From assembly GCF_032362555.1 (NCBI RefSeq), contig NC_083531.1:186001-250000 (forward strand): a stretch of 64,000 nt of DNA. The letters run 5' to 3'. The position numbers were made by a program, and so were the translations under genes. This document shows, piece after piece, positions 23,231 to 33,141 of the stretch (positions within the stretch are counted from its first letter, which is position 1; each line of letters starts with the position of its first letter). The stretch is from Amyelois transitella (Eukaryota; Arthropoda; Insecta; Lepidoptera; Pyralidae). Under the pieces are notes generated by a model. The model searched no databases. It was not told the DNA's origin and saw only the letters and a list, made by a program, of their open reading frames with translations.

Positions 23231-25505
23231 AATCCAATTCACGTGCTTAATTTCTTCACGACCGGCGCTGAGATTTCTCATACGTATATTTCCTGAGTTG
23301 TTGAACACCCTATGGCAGGGGCAGCCAATTAGTTTTGCTCGGGGTCCGCTTTGATAAATGAAATGACGATCGCGGTCCGCACGAAATTTAATGGAAAGAA
23401 TATTTATTAAAGAAATGTAATTTCGAAAAATACCCTAGAGACAAATTAACGACTCCCGGGTGCTCTTCTCTCTCTGCTTATCTTAAATTTCTCACGAACA
23501 AGTTGCGCAAAATATGACAATGGATCGGTGACTCATAGGCCACCTGAGAATGTTGATTTGTGTTCAATACTTTAGGAAATATAACAATGAAGAGACTTAT
23601 GAATGTTTGCGAAGTTATCAGTCCCATTAACATGAGGCGAATATAAAAAAATATAGTATTTAGTAAACATGATATATCAACAACAATTACATGATAAATA
23701 CAACAAGCATATAGGTATATCGAAGAATTAACAAACCTCTTCGTTTTTGAACATAGTATAATAGTATACTATGTAATGTATAGACATTAAGTAATAAAAT
23801 ATTTACTTATTCTTTTAATAACAGATGAATTTGGTGTCAGCCTTTCAAAGTAAACAGGCGCTATATGAGCGTGGCAGTAACTCGTGCGCAACAAGTTTAT
23901 GAGAAAATAAATATTACATTAATTACTGATCAAATCTTTGAAATACAAAGACACTCTAGAATGTACGAAAGGTAAATAACTCCCTAGTAAATTAAACTGA
24001 ACAAAAGCAAAAAACAAATTGAAAAGTCACGATTGTTGAGAGTCAGAACTGAGCATGTTTTCGCTCTTAAAAGGACACCAACGCGCATTCTTACAAAGCT
24101 ATACTTTGACAGCTGATTTGTAATTTTTTACACAAGTTTTATTGAACAAATATAATTGGTTAAGCGCAATGGGTGAACTAAATGCTAAGAGCATGATCTA
24201 CATGGAGCTGGACTTACCAGCTTAAACAAAAACAGACGTAATCGTTAAATAATTTTTATAAATATGCTTTTCTTGACTGCTTAATTACTTATTATTTTTT
24301 TCTTTATTTATTATTCTAGCTGTGCTCGCGACTTCATCCGCGAGGAATATTTATTTTGGGCATCATTGAAGCCCTCAAGGATGAATAATTTTTCTCGTTT
24401 CTTTTTTCACAATTTCCATTATTTCTTTGCTCAGTTGCAGCGTGATGTTATATTGCCTTAATCCTTCCTTGATAAATGGTCTGTTCAACACAAAAATAAT
24501 TTTTCAATTCGAACTACCGGAACTACTCCGGAGATTAGCGTGTTCAAACAAACAAACCCTTCAGCTTTTTAATATTAGTATAGATAATTTTCGCAGTTCA
24601 TTGAATTAAATTGCCCAAGTGTTAAAATTTTAAGCGTAAATAGTAAACGACAGTAGCTTAAAGTAATTAATAGGTATATATTTTTTCTAAAATTAAATAT
24701 TAGTGTTATGATATATGCTTATCGTTTAAACGCCCACTTCTAGATATAACAGACAGCCTTTGTGTTAAACATACAACTTAAGAAAATCTTGAAAAAAAGG
24801 TTTATTTATAGTTTTTCCCTAATAGAAAAAATATTAACGAGCACTCGATTTCGAGTTAGTCAAGACCGCACATTATTCAATTTAAACCAAAACTTTTTGA
24901 AAATTATACTTTTAAATTAATGAAAAACTACAATAGAGTACTTACGAATGATAGCAGCGGGCGGGATCCTCGGCTCGCACTGAAGATGATATCACACGCC
25001 ACTCTATACACGGTCACACCGCCTAGAGTGCACGATACACAAACCGCTCTCCTGATGGAGTTAGAAAATGTATTGCGACCGAGTTCCGGTCGACATGCGC
25101 TGCGCACACGCATTTTCCGGGATAGCACTTGTTTCAAACGCGTAACGTCACTCCACAGGACGAACTGACCCCGACTGACTGACTAGACTAGGGAGGAGGG
25201 TGATCTCAGATCGTTTAATCGAATAATCGATTTTTCTATCCCAAAAGATCGAATTTTTAAATCGATATGCAGTATTGAATCGACCCAGGGCATCCATTCT
25301 TCACCCTTGAAAATCGTCATTCGATTTTTGTAAAGTTTATTAATCTATTCTATTCTATGGTCGAGCACAACGATGGCCGCCCCATGCGGCAACTTGAGGA
25401 CTCTGCTCGAACACTTTAAGACCATTTTTAAATAAGCAATTAAAATAAAAGAAATTATTGCATATTTAAAAAGTAGAAGCTTACTTACATATTTGTAGTC
25501 CTTAA
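23231..25505. repeat. Array unit B
   Basis: Second copy. It contains both putative - strand donors (ACTTAC at 24,940-24,945 and 24,212-24,217 on the + strand), the exon-like segment (24,946 to about 25,200) and the ATCGAT-rich part. At 23,330-23,445 it retains the left end of a hAT-like element with its middle and right end deleted. The unit is cut at 25,505 by a Helitron-like insertion. Confidence 0.85.
24946..25200 (-). other. Exon-like segment with 5' splice donor (unit B)
   Basis: Same structure as in unit A, with one base change before the donor (GATAG for GTTAG in + orientation). The - strand open frame (24,928-25,137) reads MKQVLSRKMRVRSACRPELG onward. Confidence 0.4.
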
Positions 25506-25625
25506 TCTATATCTATAAAAGAAAGTCGTGTTAGTTACACCACTTATAACTCAAGAACGACAGAACAGATTTGGCTGAAAAATGGTAGGGAGGTAGCTTA
25601 GAGCCAGGAGACGGACATAGGATAC

Positions 25626-27121
25626 CACGAGGCGCTTCGCCACCTACCGCCGGGATTCATCACGGCGGTGACGCGCCTCTTCAACGGCATTCTGCGCTCG
25701 GGCCACTACCCGCAACAATGGAAGACCGGAAGGGTGATCCTCTTGCCCAAGCCGGGAAAGGACCTCCGCAAGCCTGAGAGCTACCGGCCCACTACGCTTC
25801 TCAGCGCCCTCTCGAAGGTGTTCGAAAAACTGCTGCTCGGCCTCATACTGCCGCACATCACGCCGCGCGCCGAGCAGTTCAGGTTCCGGCCCGAACACTC
25901 CACGACGCTCCAGATCGCCAGACTCCTTGGCGAGATCTCAGCTGCTGCCAACCGCAAGGAGACCGTGGCTGTCGTGCTCCTCGATAATGAGAAGGCCTTC
26001 GACAGAGTATGGCACGAAGGGTTGCTGTACAAACTGTCGAAGAGCCAACTACCTAGAAGACTAACAAGGATTGTGGCCTCCTTTCTGAACGAGCGGAAGA
26101 TCAGGGTGGCGGTCGAAGACGCCGTTTCTTCGGAGAAACCCGTCCGGGCTGGCGTTCCTCAGGGCAGCTGCCTGAGCCCGGCCTGCTACGCTGCGTACAC
26201 CGACGACATCCCGGTCGCCGATGGAGCCAATCTGGCTCTATACGCCGACGACGCGGCGTACTTCGCGAAATCCATAAACGCGAAGCACGCCGCCAAGAAA
26301 CTCCAAAAGGCACTTGACGCCCTGCCAGATTGGCTCCAGAAGTGGAGACTGTCGGTGAACGTGGCGAAAACGCAGGCCATTATCTCCGGGAACGCCGCCC
26401 CACCGCCGCCGCTGAAGCTCTTCGGGAAGGACGTGGCGTGGCAGCCACACGTCACCTACCTCGGGGTCAAGATCGACCGTGGACTTCGCCTGAAGACCCA
26501 CGTCGATTCAGTGGTGCAAACTGTGAAGATGGCCAGGGGAAGACTGCGTCCAGTCCTCTCCTCCAGCCTCCCGCTGAAGACGAAGCTCGGGATCTACAAA
26601 ACCTACGTTAGATCCCGCCTCACGTACGCAGCCCCAGCGTGGTACGCCTATGTCGCGGAGACAAACAGGCGACGTCTTCGCGCTCAAGAGAACCAATGTC
26701 TCCGCGACATCGTCAGGGCCCCACGGTACGTGAGGAACGCGACGATCCAGCGGGACCTTAAATGGGAGGGCCTGGACGCGTTCATCTCGCGTCTGGCCGG
26801 CGATATGTTCGGCAGGGCGGACAGGTCGGCGCACCCGCATCTTGTGGGTATCGCGCCACTCCACGCTCGCCCGCCGGACCGAAGACACTGGCCATCGCCG
26901 AGAGAAGCCATCTTCACAGCGAACACCACTGCAGGCGCCGCGCCCGCGGCGCCCGTTGACCCCGCAGGAAAAGGAAGACCTCATTAGTGGCCGCCACGGC
27001 CACGCTCGTGACCTGCCTGCCGTTGCAGGCAGCGTAGACATTCGCTGAAGAGGGCCACAATCCCTGAACAGCTACCCCACATTTCCGCCTAACGGCGGAA
27101 ATGCAGGAAGACCCACGACCC
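25626..27121 (+). mobile_element. Jockey-clade LINE copy 1, 5'-truncated, with target duplication
   Basis: Flanked by a perfect 12-bp duplication GACATAGGATAC (25,614-25,625 and 27,122-27,133). Starts within ORF2 and runs through the RT and C-terminal region to a 3' UTR that ends without a poly(A) tail. It has a perfect hairpin (arms 27,080-27,089 and 27,094-27,103, loop TAAC) shortly before the end. DNA is about nine-tenths identical, by eye, to Jockey copy 2. Confidence 0.9.
25668..26987 (+). CDS. Jockey ORF2 fragment (reverse transcriptase)
   Basis: An open frame of 439 codons covering the C-terminal part of ORF2. RT motifs in order: LPKPGKDLRKPESYRPTTLL, VLLDNEKAFDRVWHEGLLYK (motif A), AGVPQGSCLSPACYAAYTDD (motif B) and LALYADDAAYFA (motif C with YADD). 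The post-RT region follows (SRLTYAAPAWYAYVAETNRR, APRYVRNATIQRDLKWEGLD) and ends PAGKGRPH. No endonuclease is present because of 5' truncation. The polymerase residues are intact, but the copy cannot act alone. The first Met is internal to the family protein, not a true start. Confidence 0.85.
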   Translation: MTRLFNGILRSGHYPQQWKTGRVILLPKPGKDLRKPESYRPTTLLSALSKVFEKLLLGLILPHITPRAEQFRFRPEHSTTLQIARLLGEISAAANRKETVAVVLLDNEKAFDRVWHEGLLYKLSKSQLPRRLTRIVASFLNERKIRVAVEDAVSSEKPVRAGVPQGSCLSPACYAAYTDDIPVADGANLALYADDAAYFAKSINAKHAAKKLQKALDALPDWLQKWRLSVNVAKTQAIISGNAAPPPPLKLFGKDVAWQPHVTYLGVKIDRGLRLKTHVDSVVQTVKMARGRLRPVLSSSLPLKTKLGIYKTYVRSRLTYAAPAWYAYVAETNRRRLRAQENQCLRDIVRAPRYVRNATIQRDLKWEGLDAFISRLAGDMFGRADRSAHPHLVGIAPLHARPPDRRHWPSPREAIFTANTTAGAAPAAPVDPAGKGRPH

Positions 27122-27411
27122 GACATAGGATACTTTTTATCCTGTTCGACAGCGTTCCCGTGTAACTTGACATGAAACGTCAGTCACTATAAAACGTGGT
27201 ATAACAAAAAAGAATCAGACTTGGAATAACAAAACGCAAATGACAGCTATGTAATTGACGTAAAATGACAGCTATGTAATGACGTATGGATGTAAATTTG
27301 TATGAAATTTCGTCAATTTTAACGTTGGGCACATGAAATTTTAGAATGTATGAAATAATCATTAAAACATTGGATTTTAAAAACTGCATCTCAAGGGCGA
27401 AAAATAAGCTA

Positions 27412-27586
27412 TTGACATTAAATCCTGGAGATGTTCACCAGTAAGTCGAGATCGAAATTTACTCTTAATGAAGTTCATCTTGAAAAACGCCGCTTCACAA
27501 ATATATTTCAATATTTAATTATGTAGGTCCTCTGTAGTGCAAGTTGCAGTGTTCTCGCGGTCCACCGTGTGGCGACCCCTGTCCTA
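27412..27586 (-). pseudogene. hAT-like transposase C-terminal remnant and right end (unit C)
   Basis: The - strand resembles YICEAAFSKMNFIESKLRSR, the hAT dimerisation region (see 35,280-35,663). The right terminus GTGGCGACCCCTG is at about 27,570-27,582. Confidence 0.5.
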
Positions 27587-27749
27587 GAGACAAATCAACG
27601 ACTCCCGGGTGCTCCTCTCTCTCTGCTTATCTTAAATTTCTCACGAACAAGTTGCGCAAAATATGACAATGGATCGGTGACTCACAGGCCACCTGAGAAT
27701 GTTAATTTGTGTTCAATACTTTAGGAAATATAAGAATGAAGAGACTTAT

Positions 27750-28019
27750 GAACTCCACGTGTGGGATGGGCTGGTGGATAACGTTGCGCTTCACCAACAC
27801 TGCAAGTCCCCGGTAGGCTTGTCCATTGACCGGGCTCTTCTCATCCTTCCGGTAAGTGATGAAGTTCGGGATGCCAAATTTTTGGTCATCCCGCAGGTGG
27901 GTCTCGCTGACGAGGAGGACGTCTATGCGCTGCTCCCGGAGGAAGTTGGCCAGCAGTAGTTTCTTCCCCCGGAGCGATCCCGCGTTCCAATACACTATCC
28001 TCAGAGACGTACCATCCAT
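27750..28019 (-). pseudogene. Jockey ORF2 N-terminal stub in the inverted arm
   Basis: Starts MDGTSLRIVYWNAGSLRGKK two bases after the ORF1 stop and carries the first part of the endonuclease (VSETHLRDDQ). It ends at the arm boundary after HQPIPHVEF and then reads into array DNA. Confidence 0.85.
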
Positions 28020-28021
28020 AA

Positions 28022-29360
28022 TTAGAGGTTAGGGGTGGGTACGCCTCTGAGGGGGGCCGCGGGGACGAGGGCGGCCAGTAGTGCCTGCATCTGTTGCACC
28101 GACTGCACCAGCGCGTAAAAGTGCTCTGGTGGGATCGGTGCAGCCGGGGCAGGCGCGGGAGTGGGTTGCGGCGCCGGGGGAGTCGGCACGGCCGCTTCTT
28201 CTTCCGCCACGGGGGCAGAGCTCACGGCGGCGGCATTCTTCTTCTTCTTTCTTTTCTTTTTCGGGAGTTCTGCTCCCCTGGCGGTCGGTGGGTTGGCGGG
28301 GGCCATCAAAGAACCCTCCGCTGCCTCGGTTGTGGTGTTTCGGGGCGTGGGGGCGGTACCGCTGCGAGCGACTGGGCCAGCCCGTCTGTTCCTTGCTTCG
28401 CGCCGCAGCACCGGGCAGGACGAATGATTTGCCGGGTGCGGTCCTCCGCAGTTCGCACAGGTGGCGGGCTGGTCCAAGGGCCGCTCGCATTCCGTGGCCT
28501 TGTGGGGCCCGCCGCAGCGTACGCAGACGATTGACCGGTGGCAATTGACCGACGAATGCCGGAACAATTGACACCGGTGGCACTGGGCGGGTCCCTGTTT
28601 GCCCCTCCACGCCTCAATCTTCAATGTTGGCCAGTGGAGAAGTTCCTTCACGGTGTACACCTCCTGGCAATTTGGAGTCCGTGCCAGGAGGGTGAAGAAA
28701 ACGCATCCAGGGCGATCTCCCCTGCCCCGGATGGCTTTGATGGCCTCCACCTCATAGCCCTTCTTTTCTAAATCTTCTTTTAATGCGGCCTCCTCGGTGT
28801 CTGGCGGCAGCCCGCGGATGGCCACCTTCAACGGTCGGTCTGATGGCAACGAGTATGAGTGCCATTGCACGTCCAGCGTGTTCATGTAGCGCTGGACAAC
28901 TCGATACTCGTTGCCGTCCCTCGGCGTAAAGTGGACGCCTCTTCCGCGCGCGACGGCGGCCGGCGAGCGTCCCAGAAGGCGGCTTATTTCCTTAAAGTGG
29001 ACCACCCAATTGGGTAGGTGGTCCACACAGATACGAGGGTAGCGCGGCTCCCGGGGCGCTTGTGCCGACGGCGGGGCGGCTGAGGCGGCGGCGGCGGCGG
29101 TGAAGGCGGCTGCGGTGGCTGCAGCCGTGGTGGAGGCCGCAGCTGTGGCTGAAGTGGAGGCGGCGGGTGCCGAGGTGGTGGGCGGGGCGCGGGGCACTGC
29201 TCCCCGTTGTGCCCCTTTCCTTTGAGGCAGCGGGGCTCCGGTGTTGGCCGCTACCCGGGCAAATGATACCGCGGGAGCGGCCAGCGAGGGCGGCGCGCGT
29301 TGGGCGGACGCGTGGGCGGGGGCCTGGGCGGGCGCCTGGGCGGTCGCCTGGGCGGGCGGG
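28022..29360 (-). CDS. Jockey ORF1 (gag-like) in the inverted arm
   Basis: Minus-strand ORF1, more complete at its N-terminus than the + arm. An Ala/Pro/Thr-rich region (about 29,360-29,040) leads to RICVDHLPNWVVHFKEISRL and a conserved region with LKVAIRGLPPDTEEAALKED (PRE/RRM-like, typical of Jockey gag). Three CCHC-type knuckles follow (CHRCQLFRHSSVNC, CVRCGGPHKATEC, CANCGGPHPANHSSC) and a Lys-rich and Ala/Pro-rich tail. ORF1 proteins bind LINE RNA. The frame is open beyond 29,360 to 29,542, but that part is the complement of the other arm and not ORF1. Confidence 0.8.
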
Positions 29361-29515
29361 GTTAGCTGCCCGCCCGCCCATCCAAGCGGCCGCCCAACCA
29401 GCCGCCCGCCCGCCCAACCAGGCGCCCGCCCAAGCGGCCGCTCGCCCACGCGCGCGGAAGAGGCGTCCACTTCACGCCGAGGGACGGCAACGAGTATCGA
29501 GTTGTCCAGCGCTAC

Positions 29516-30379
29516 ATGAACACGCTGGACGTGCAATGGCACTCATACTCGTTGCCATCAGACCGACCGTTGAAGGTGGCCATCCGCGGGCTGCCGCCAG
29601 ACACCGAGGAGGCCGCATTAAAAGAAGATTTAGAAAAGAAGGGCTATGAGGTGGAGGCCATCAAAGCCATCCGGGGCAGGGGAGATCGCCCTGGATGCGT
29701 TTTCTTCACCCTCCTGGCACGGACTCCAAATTGCCAGGAGGTGTACACCGTGAAGGAACTTCTCCACTGGCCAACATTGAAGATTGAGGCGTGGAGGGGC
29801 AAACAGGGACCCGCCCAGTGCCACCGGTGTCAATTGTTCCGGCATTCGTCGGTCAATTGCCACCGGTCAATCGTCTGCGTACGCTGCGGCGGGCCCCACA
29901 AGGCCACGGAATGCGAGCGGCCCTTGGACCAGCCCGCCACCTGTGCGAACTGCGGAGGACCGCACCCGGCAAATCATTCGTCCTGCCCGGTGCTGCGGCG
30001 CGAAGCAAGGAACAGACGGGCTGGCCCAGTCGCTCGCAGCGGTACCGCCCCCACGCCCCGAAACACCACAACCGAGGCAGCGGAGGGTTCTTTGATGGCC
30101 CCCGCCAACCCACCGACCGCCAGGGGAGCAGAACTCCCGAAAAAGAAAAGAAAGAAGAAGAAGAATGCCGCCGCCGTGAGCTCTGCCCCCGTGGCGGAAG
30201 AAGAAGCGGCCGTGCCGACTCCCCCGGCGCCGCAACCCACTCCCGCGCCTGCCCCGGCTGCACCGATCCCACCAGAGCACTTTTACGCGCTGGTGCAGTC
30301 GGTGCAACAGATGCAGGCACTACTGGCCGCCCTCGTCCCCGCGGCCCCCCTCAGAGGCGTACCCACCCCTAACCTCTAA
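29516..30379 (+). CDS. Jockey ORF1 (gag-like), 5'-truncated, right arm
   Basis: A 287-codon open frame in the same reading frame as ORF1. Starts at an internal Met (MNTLDVQWHSYS), because the N-terminal coding region is deleted between the GC-rich centre and 29,449. Holds the conserved region before the knuckles, three CCHC knuckles at about residues 97-160, a KKKRKKKK basic patch and an Ala/Pro-rich tail ending in VPTPNL. The stop is followed after 2 nt by the ORF2 ATG, so ORF2 translation probably depends on termination-reinitiation. Confidence 0.85.
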   Translation: MNTLDVQWHSYSLPSDRPLKVAIRGLPPDTEEAALKEDLEKKGYEVEAIKAIRGRGDRPGCVFFTLLARTPNCQEVYTVKELLHWPTLKIEAWRGKQGPAQCHRCQLFRHSSVNCHRSIVCVRCGGPHKATECERPLDQPATCANCGGPHPANHSSCPVLRREARNRRAGPVARSGTAPTPRNTTTEAAEGSLMAPANPPTARGAELPKKKRKKKKNAAAVSSAPVAEEEAAVPTPPAPQPTPAPAPAAPIPPEHFYALVQSVQQMQALLAALVPAAPLRGVPTPNL

Positions 30380-30381
30380 TT

Positions 30382-33141
30382 ATGGATGGTACGTCTTTGA
30401 GGATAGTGTATTGGAACGCGGGATCGCTCCGGGGGAAGAAACTACTGCTGGCCAACTTCCTCCGGGAGCAGCGCATAGACGTCCTCCTCGTCAGCGAGAC
30501 CCACCTGCGGGATGACCAAAAATTTGGCATCCCGAACTTCATCACTTACCGGAAGGATGAGAAGAGCCCGGTCAATGGACAAGCCTACCGGGGACTTGCA
30601 GTGTTGGTGAAGCGCAACGTTATCCACCAGCCCATCCCACACGTGGAGTTCCAGACGATGTACGCCCTTGGTGTGCTCGTCAGCGTCGCCGGCCGCGAGC
30701 TGCGGCTGTTTGCGACCTATATTCCGCCAGGGATCACACTCAAAACCAACGAGCTGTGGTCCCTCTTGAACACCACCACGCCAACGCTTGTGGCTGGCGA
30801 CTTCAACGCCAAGCACACAGCCTGGAACTCCACGAAGATCAACCAATGCGGAAGACGCCTTCACCAGGCCGCTGTGGACCACGACTTTGAGCTGTTGGGG
30901 CCGGACGAACCCACTCACACCGACATCAGGGGAGGCTCCGACATCATCGACATCGTGGCCCACAGAGGGCTGACAGCGCTGCCAACACTGCACGTCTACC
31001 CGGACTTGCCGTCAGATCACCGGCCGGTTCTTCTCATCCTCCGGGACCTTCCGGCGAGGGTCTCGCTACCGAGGAGAACGTCCAAAATCAACTGGGACCA
31101 CTTTGGAGAGGAAATCGAAGGCGACAAGGCCAGTGTCGCCTTCAAGAGGGTCTCCACCAGTGAAGAGGTCGAGCTTGCGGCGAGTGCTATCACCCACAGC
31201 ATCCAGCACGCTCTCGATGCCGCACGGATGCCCGTTCCGGCCACCGCCAAACCCGAGCCGCTCCCGGCGCACATCACCGCGCTACTGGAGCGGAAGCGAA
31301 GAATGCGGAGGCTGTGGATGAGTACTCGCTGCCCAACACTCAAAGCCGAACTCAACAAGCTGGTGGAGACCGTAAAGGACAAACTACAGGAGCACGCAGC
31401 CAGATCGTGGGAGAACCACCTCATATCGGTGGGCGGTGATATCCCCTCCGTTCACCGCCTCTGCCGGCAGTTGTCGGGTGTGCCACAACCCGTCCGGCCG
31501 CTGCTGGCAGCCGATGGCCTCCCACGATTTAAGGCCGAAGACAGGGCTGAGATCTTCGCCGAACATCTGGAGCGTCAGTTCACGCCGAACCCGGTCGTGG
31601 ACCAGGCCCACCACGACAGCGTCGTCGAGCACCTTCGGGAGTACCTTGCGGAGCCAGTGCCGGAGCATGAAGACGCGGTGTTCTTCACCCCCGGCCAGGT
31701 CAAGAGGATCATCCTGAAGCTGAAGCCCAGGAAAGCCCCGGGCGCAGACAACGTCACGAACGAGGCGCTTCGCCACCTACCGCCGGGATTCATCACGGCG
31801 GTGACGCGCCTCTTCAACGGCATTCTGCGCTCGGGCCACTACCCGAACATATGGAAAACCGGAAGGGTGATCCTCTTGCCCAAGCCGGGGAAGGACCTCC
31901 GCATGCCTGAAAGCTACCGGCCCATCACGCTCCTCAGCGCCCTCTCGAAGGTGTTTGAGAAACTGCTGCTCGGCCTCATGCTGCCGCACATTCCACCGCG
32001 CGCCGAGCAGTTCGGGTTCCGGCCTGAACATTCTACGACGCTCCAGATCGCCAGACTTCTCGGCGAAATCTCAGTCGCCGCCAACCGTAAGGAGACCGTG
32101 GCTGTTGTGCTCCTAGACAACGAAAAGGCCTTCGACAGAGTATGGCACGAGGGGTTGCTGTACAAACTGTCGAAGAGCCCTATACCAAGAAGAATCATCA
32201 GGATTGTGGCCTCCTTCCTGAACGAGCGGAAGATCAGGGTGGCGGTCGAAGACGCCCTTTCAACGGAGAAACCCGTCCGGGCTGGCGTTCCTCAGGGTAG
32301 CTGCCTGAGCCCGGCCTGCTACGCCGCGTACACCGACGACATTCCGGTCGCAGATGGAGCCAAGCTGGCCCTCTACGCCGACGATGCGGCGTACTTCGCG
32401 GTATCCATGAGCGCGAAGCACGCCGCCAAGAAAGTCCAAAAAGCGCTAGACGCCCTGCCAGATTGGCTCCACAAGTGGAGACTGTCGGTGAACGTGGCGA
32501 AAACGCAGGCTCTGATCTCCGGGAACGCCGCCCCACCGCCGCCCCTGACGCTCTTCGGGAAGGACGTGGCGTGGCAGCCACACGTCACGTACCTCGGGGT
32601 CAAGATCGACCGTGGTCTTCGCCTGAAGACCCACGTCGACTCAGTGGTGCAAGCAGTGAAGACGGCCAAAGGAAGACTCCGTCCAGTGCTCTCCTCCAGC
32701 CTCCCGCTGAAGACGAAGCTCGGGATCTACAAAACGTACATCAGATCCCGCCTCACGTACGCAGCCCCGGCGTGGTACGCCTATGTCGCGGAGACCTACA
32801 GGCGTCGCCTCCGTGCTCAAGAAAACCAAAGTCTCCGCGACATCGTCGGGGCCCCACGGTACGTGAGGAACGCGACGATCCAGCGGGACCTTAAATGGGA
32901 GGGCCTGGACGCATTCATCTCGCGTCTGGCCAGTGACATGTTCGGCAGGGCGGACAGGTCGGCGCACCCGCACCTCGTGGGCATCGCGCCACTGCACGCT
33001 CGCCCGCCGGACCGAAGACACTGGCCATCACCCAGAGAAGCCGTCATCACAGCGAGCACCACTGCAGGCGCCGCACCCGCACCGCCGACAGGATGGAATG
33101 TTTGCGAAGTTATCAGTCCCACTAACATGAGTCGAATATAA
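30382..33141 (+). CDS. Jockey ORF2 (endonuclease-reverse transcriptase)
   Basis: An uninterrupted 919-codon frame. Residues about 1-225 are an APE-type endonuclease: YWNAGSLRGKK, VSETHLRDD (catalytic Glu), AGDFNAKHTAWNS, GGSDIIDIVAH and SDHRPVLL (catalytic His). The RT occupies about residues 470-740: LPKPGKDLRMPESYRPITLL, VVLLDNEKAFDRVWHEGLLY near 575, GVPQGSCLSPACYAAYTDD near 634 and LYADDAAYFA near 664. The C-terminal region contains APRYVRNATIQRDLKWEGLD. The last ~17 codons (after APAPPT) come from flanking array DNA, so the true end is lost. The enzyme domains look intact. The element cannot be fully competent because it lacks its 3' end. Confidence 0.93.
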   Translation: MDGTSLRIVYWNAGSLRGKKLLLANFLREQRIDVLLVSETHLRDDQKFGIPNFITYRKDEKSPVNGQAYRGLAVLVKRNVIHQPIPHVEFQTMYALGVLVSVAGRELRLFATYIPPGITLKTNELWSLLNTTTPTLVAGDFNAKHTAWNSTKINQCGRRLHQAAVDHDFELLGPDEPTHTDIRGGSDIIDIVAHRGLTALPTLHVYPDLPSDHRPVLLILRDLPARVSLPRRTSKINWDHFGEEIEGDKASVAFKRVSTSEEVELAASAITHSIQHALDAARMPVPATAKPEPLPAHITALLERKRRMRRLWMSTRCPTLKAELNKLVETVKDKLQEHAARSWENHLISVGGDIPSVHRLCRQLSGVPQPVRPLLAADGLPRFKAEDRAEIFAEHLERQFTPNPVVDQAHHDSVVEHLREYLAEPVPEHEDAVFFTPGQVKRIILKLKPRKAPGADNVTNEALRHLPPGFITAVTRLFNGILRSGHYPNIWKTGRVILLPKPGKDLRMPESYRPITLLSALSKVFEKLLLGLMLPHIPPRAEQFGFRPEHSTTLQIARLLGEISVAANRKETVAVVLLDNEKAFDRVWHEGLLYKLSKSPIPRRIIRIVASFLNERKIRVAVEDALSTEKPVRAGVPQGSCLSPACYAAYTDDIPVADGAKLALYADDAAYFAVSMSAKHAAKKVQKALDALPDWLHKWRLSVNVAKTQALISGNAAPPPPLTLFGKDVAWQPHVTYLGVKIDRGLRLKTHVDSVVQAVKTAKGRLRPVLSSSLPLKTKLGIYKTYIRSRLTYAAPAWYAYVAETYRRRLRAQENQSLRDIVGAPRYVRNATIQRDLKWEGLDAFISRLASDMFGRADRSAHPHLVGIAPLHARPPDRRHWPSPREAVITASTTAGAAPAPPTGWNVCEVISPTNMSRI

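Larger units (their letters stand above)
25506..27404 (+). mobile_element. Helitron-like element, 5' part, hosting a Jockey insertion
   Basis: Begins TCTATATCTATAAAAGAAAG directly after an A of the array unit (the expected A|T target). It continues TATAACTCAAGAACGACAGA and GCTTAGAGCCAGGAGACGGA, sequence typical of lepidopteran Helitron-like 5' regions. It is split at 25,625 by a Jockey copy and resumes at 27,122. No CTAG 3' end was found before hAT-like sequence resumes at about 27,405. That last 270 bp carries a direct repeat of AATGACAGCTATGTAAT. Confidence 0.5.
27750..33092 (+). mobile_element. Jockey-clade LINE copy 2 with head-to-head 5' palindrome
   Basis: Left arm 27,750-28,952 is the reverse complement of right arm 29,449-30,651 over 1,203 bp with no length change, and only a couple of mismatches were noticed. 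A 496-bp GC-rich centre separates them. To the right an ORF1 and a long ORF2 follow on the + strand. The 3' end is missing: sequence stops at GCACCGCCGACAGGATG, short of the ORF2 end and 3' UTR present in copy 1. No target duplication flanks it. The pre-insertion sequence (GAGACTTATGAATGTTTGCG) is known from sister units. Confidence 0.92.

Noticed and set aside
29360-29542. N-terminal part of the 506-codon minus-strand ORF1 frame
   Set aside because: It is the complement of the other palindrome arm and centre, not ORF1.
33090-33141. Last 17 codons of the Jockey copy 2 ORF2 frame
   Set aside because: They are flanking array sequence read in frame after the element was cut, not part of ORF2.
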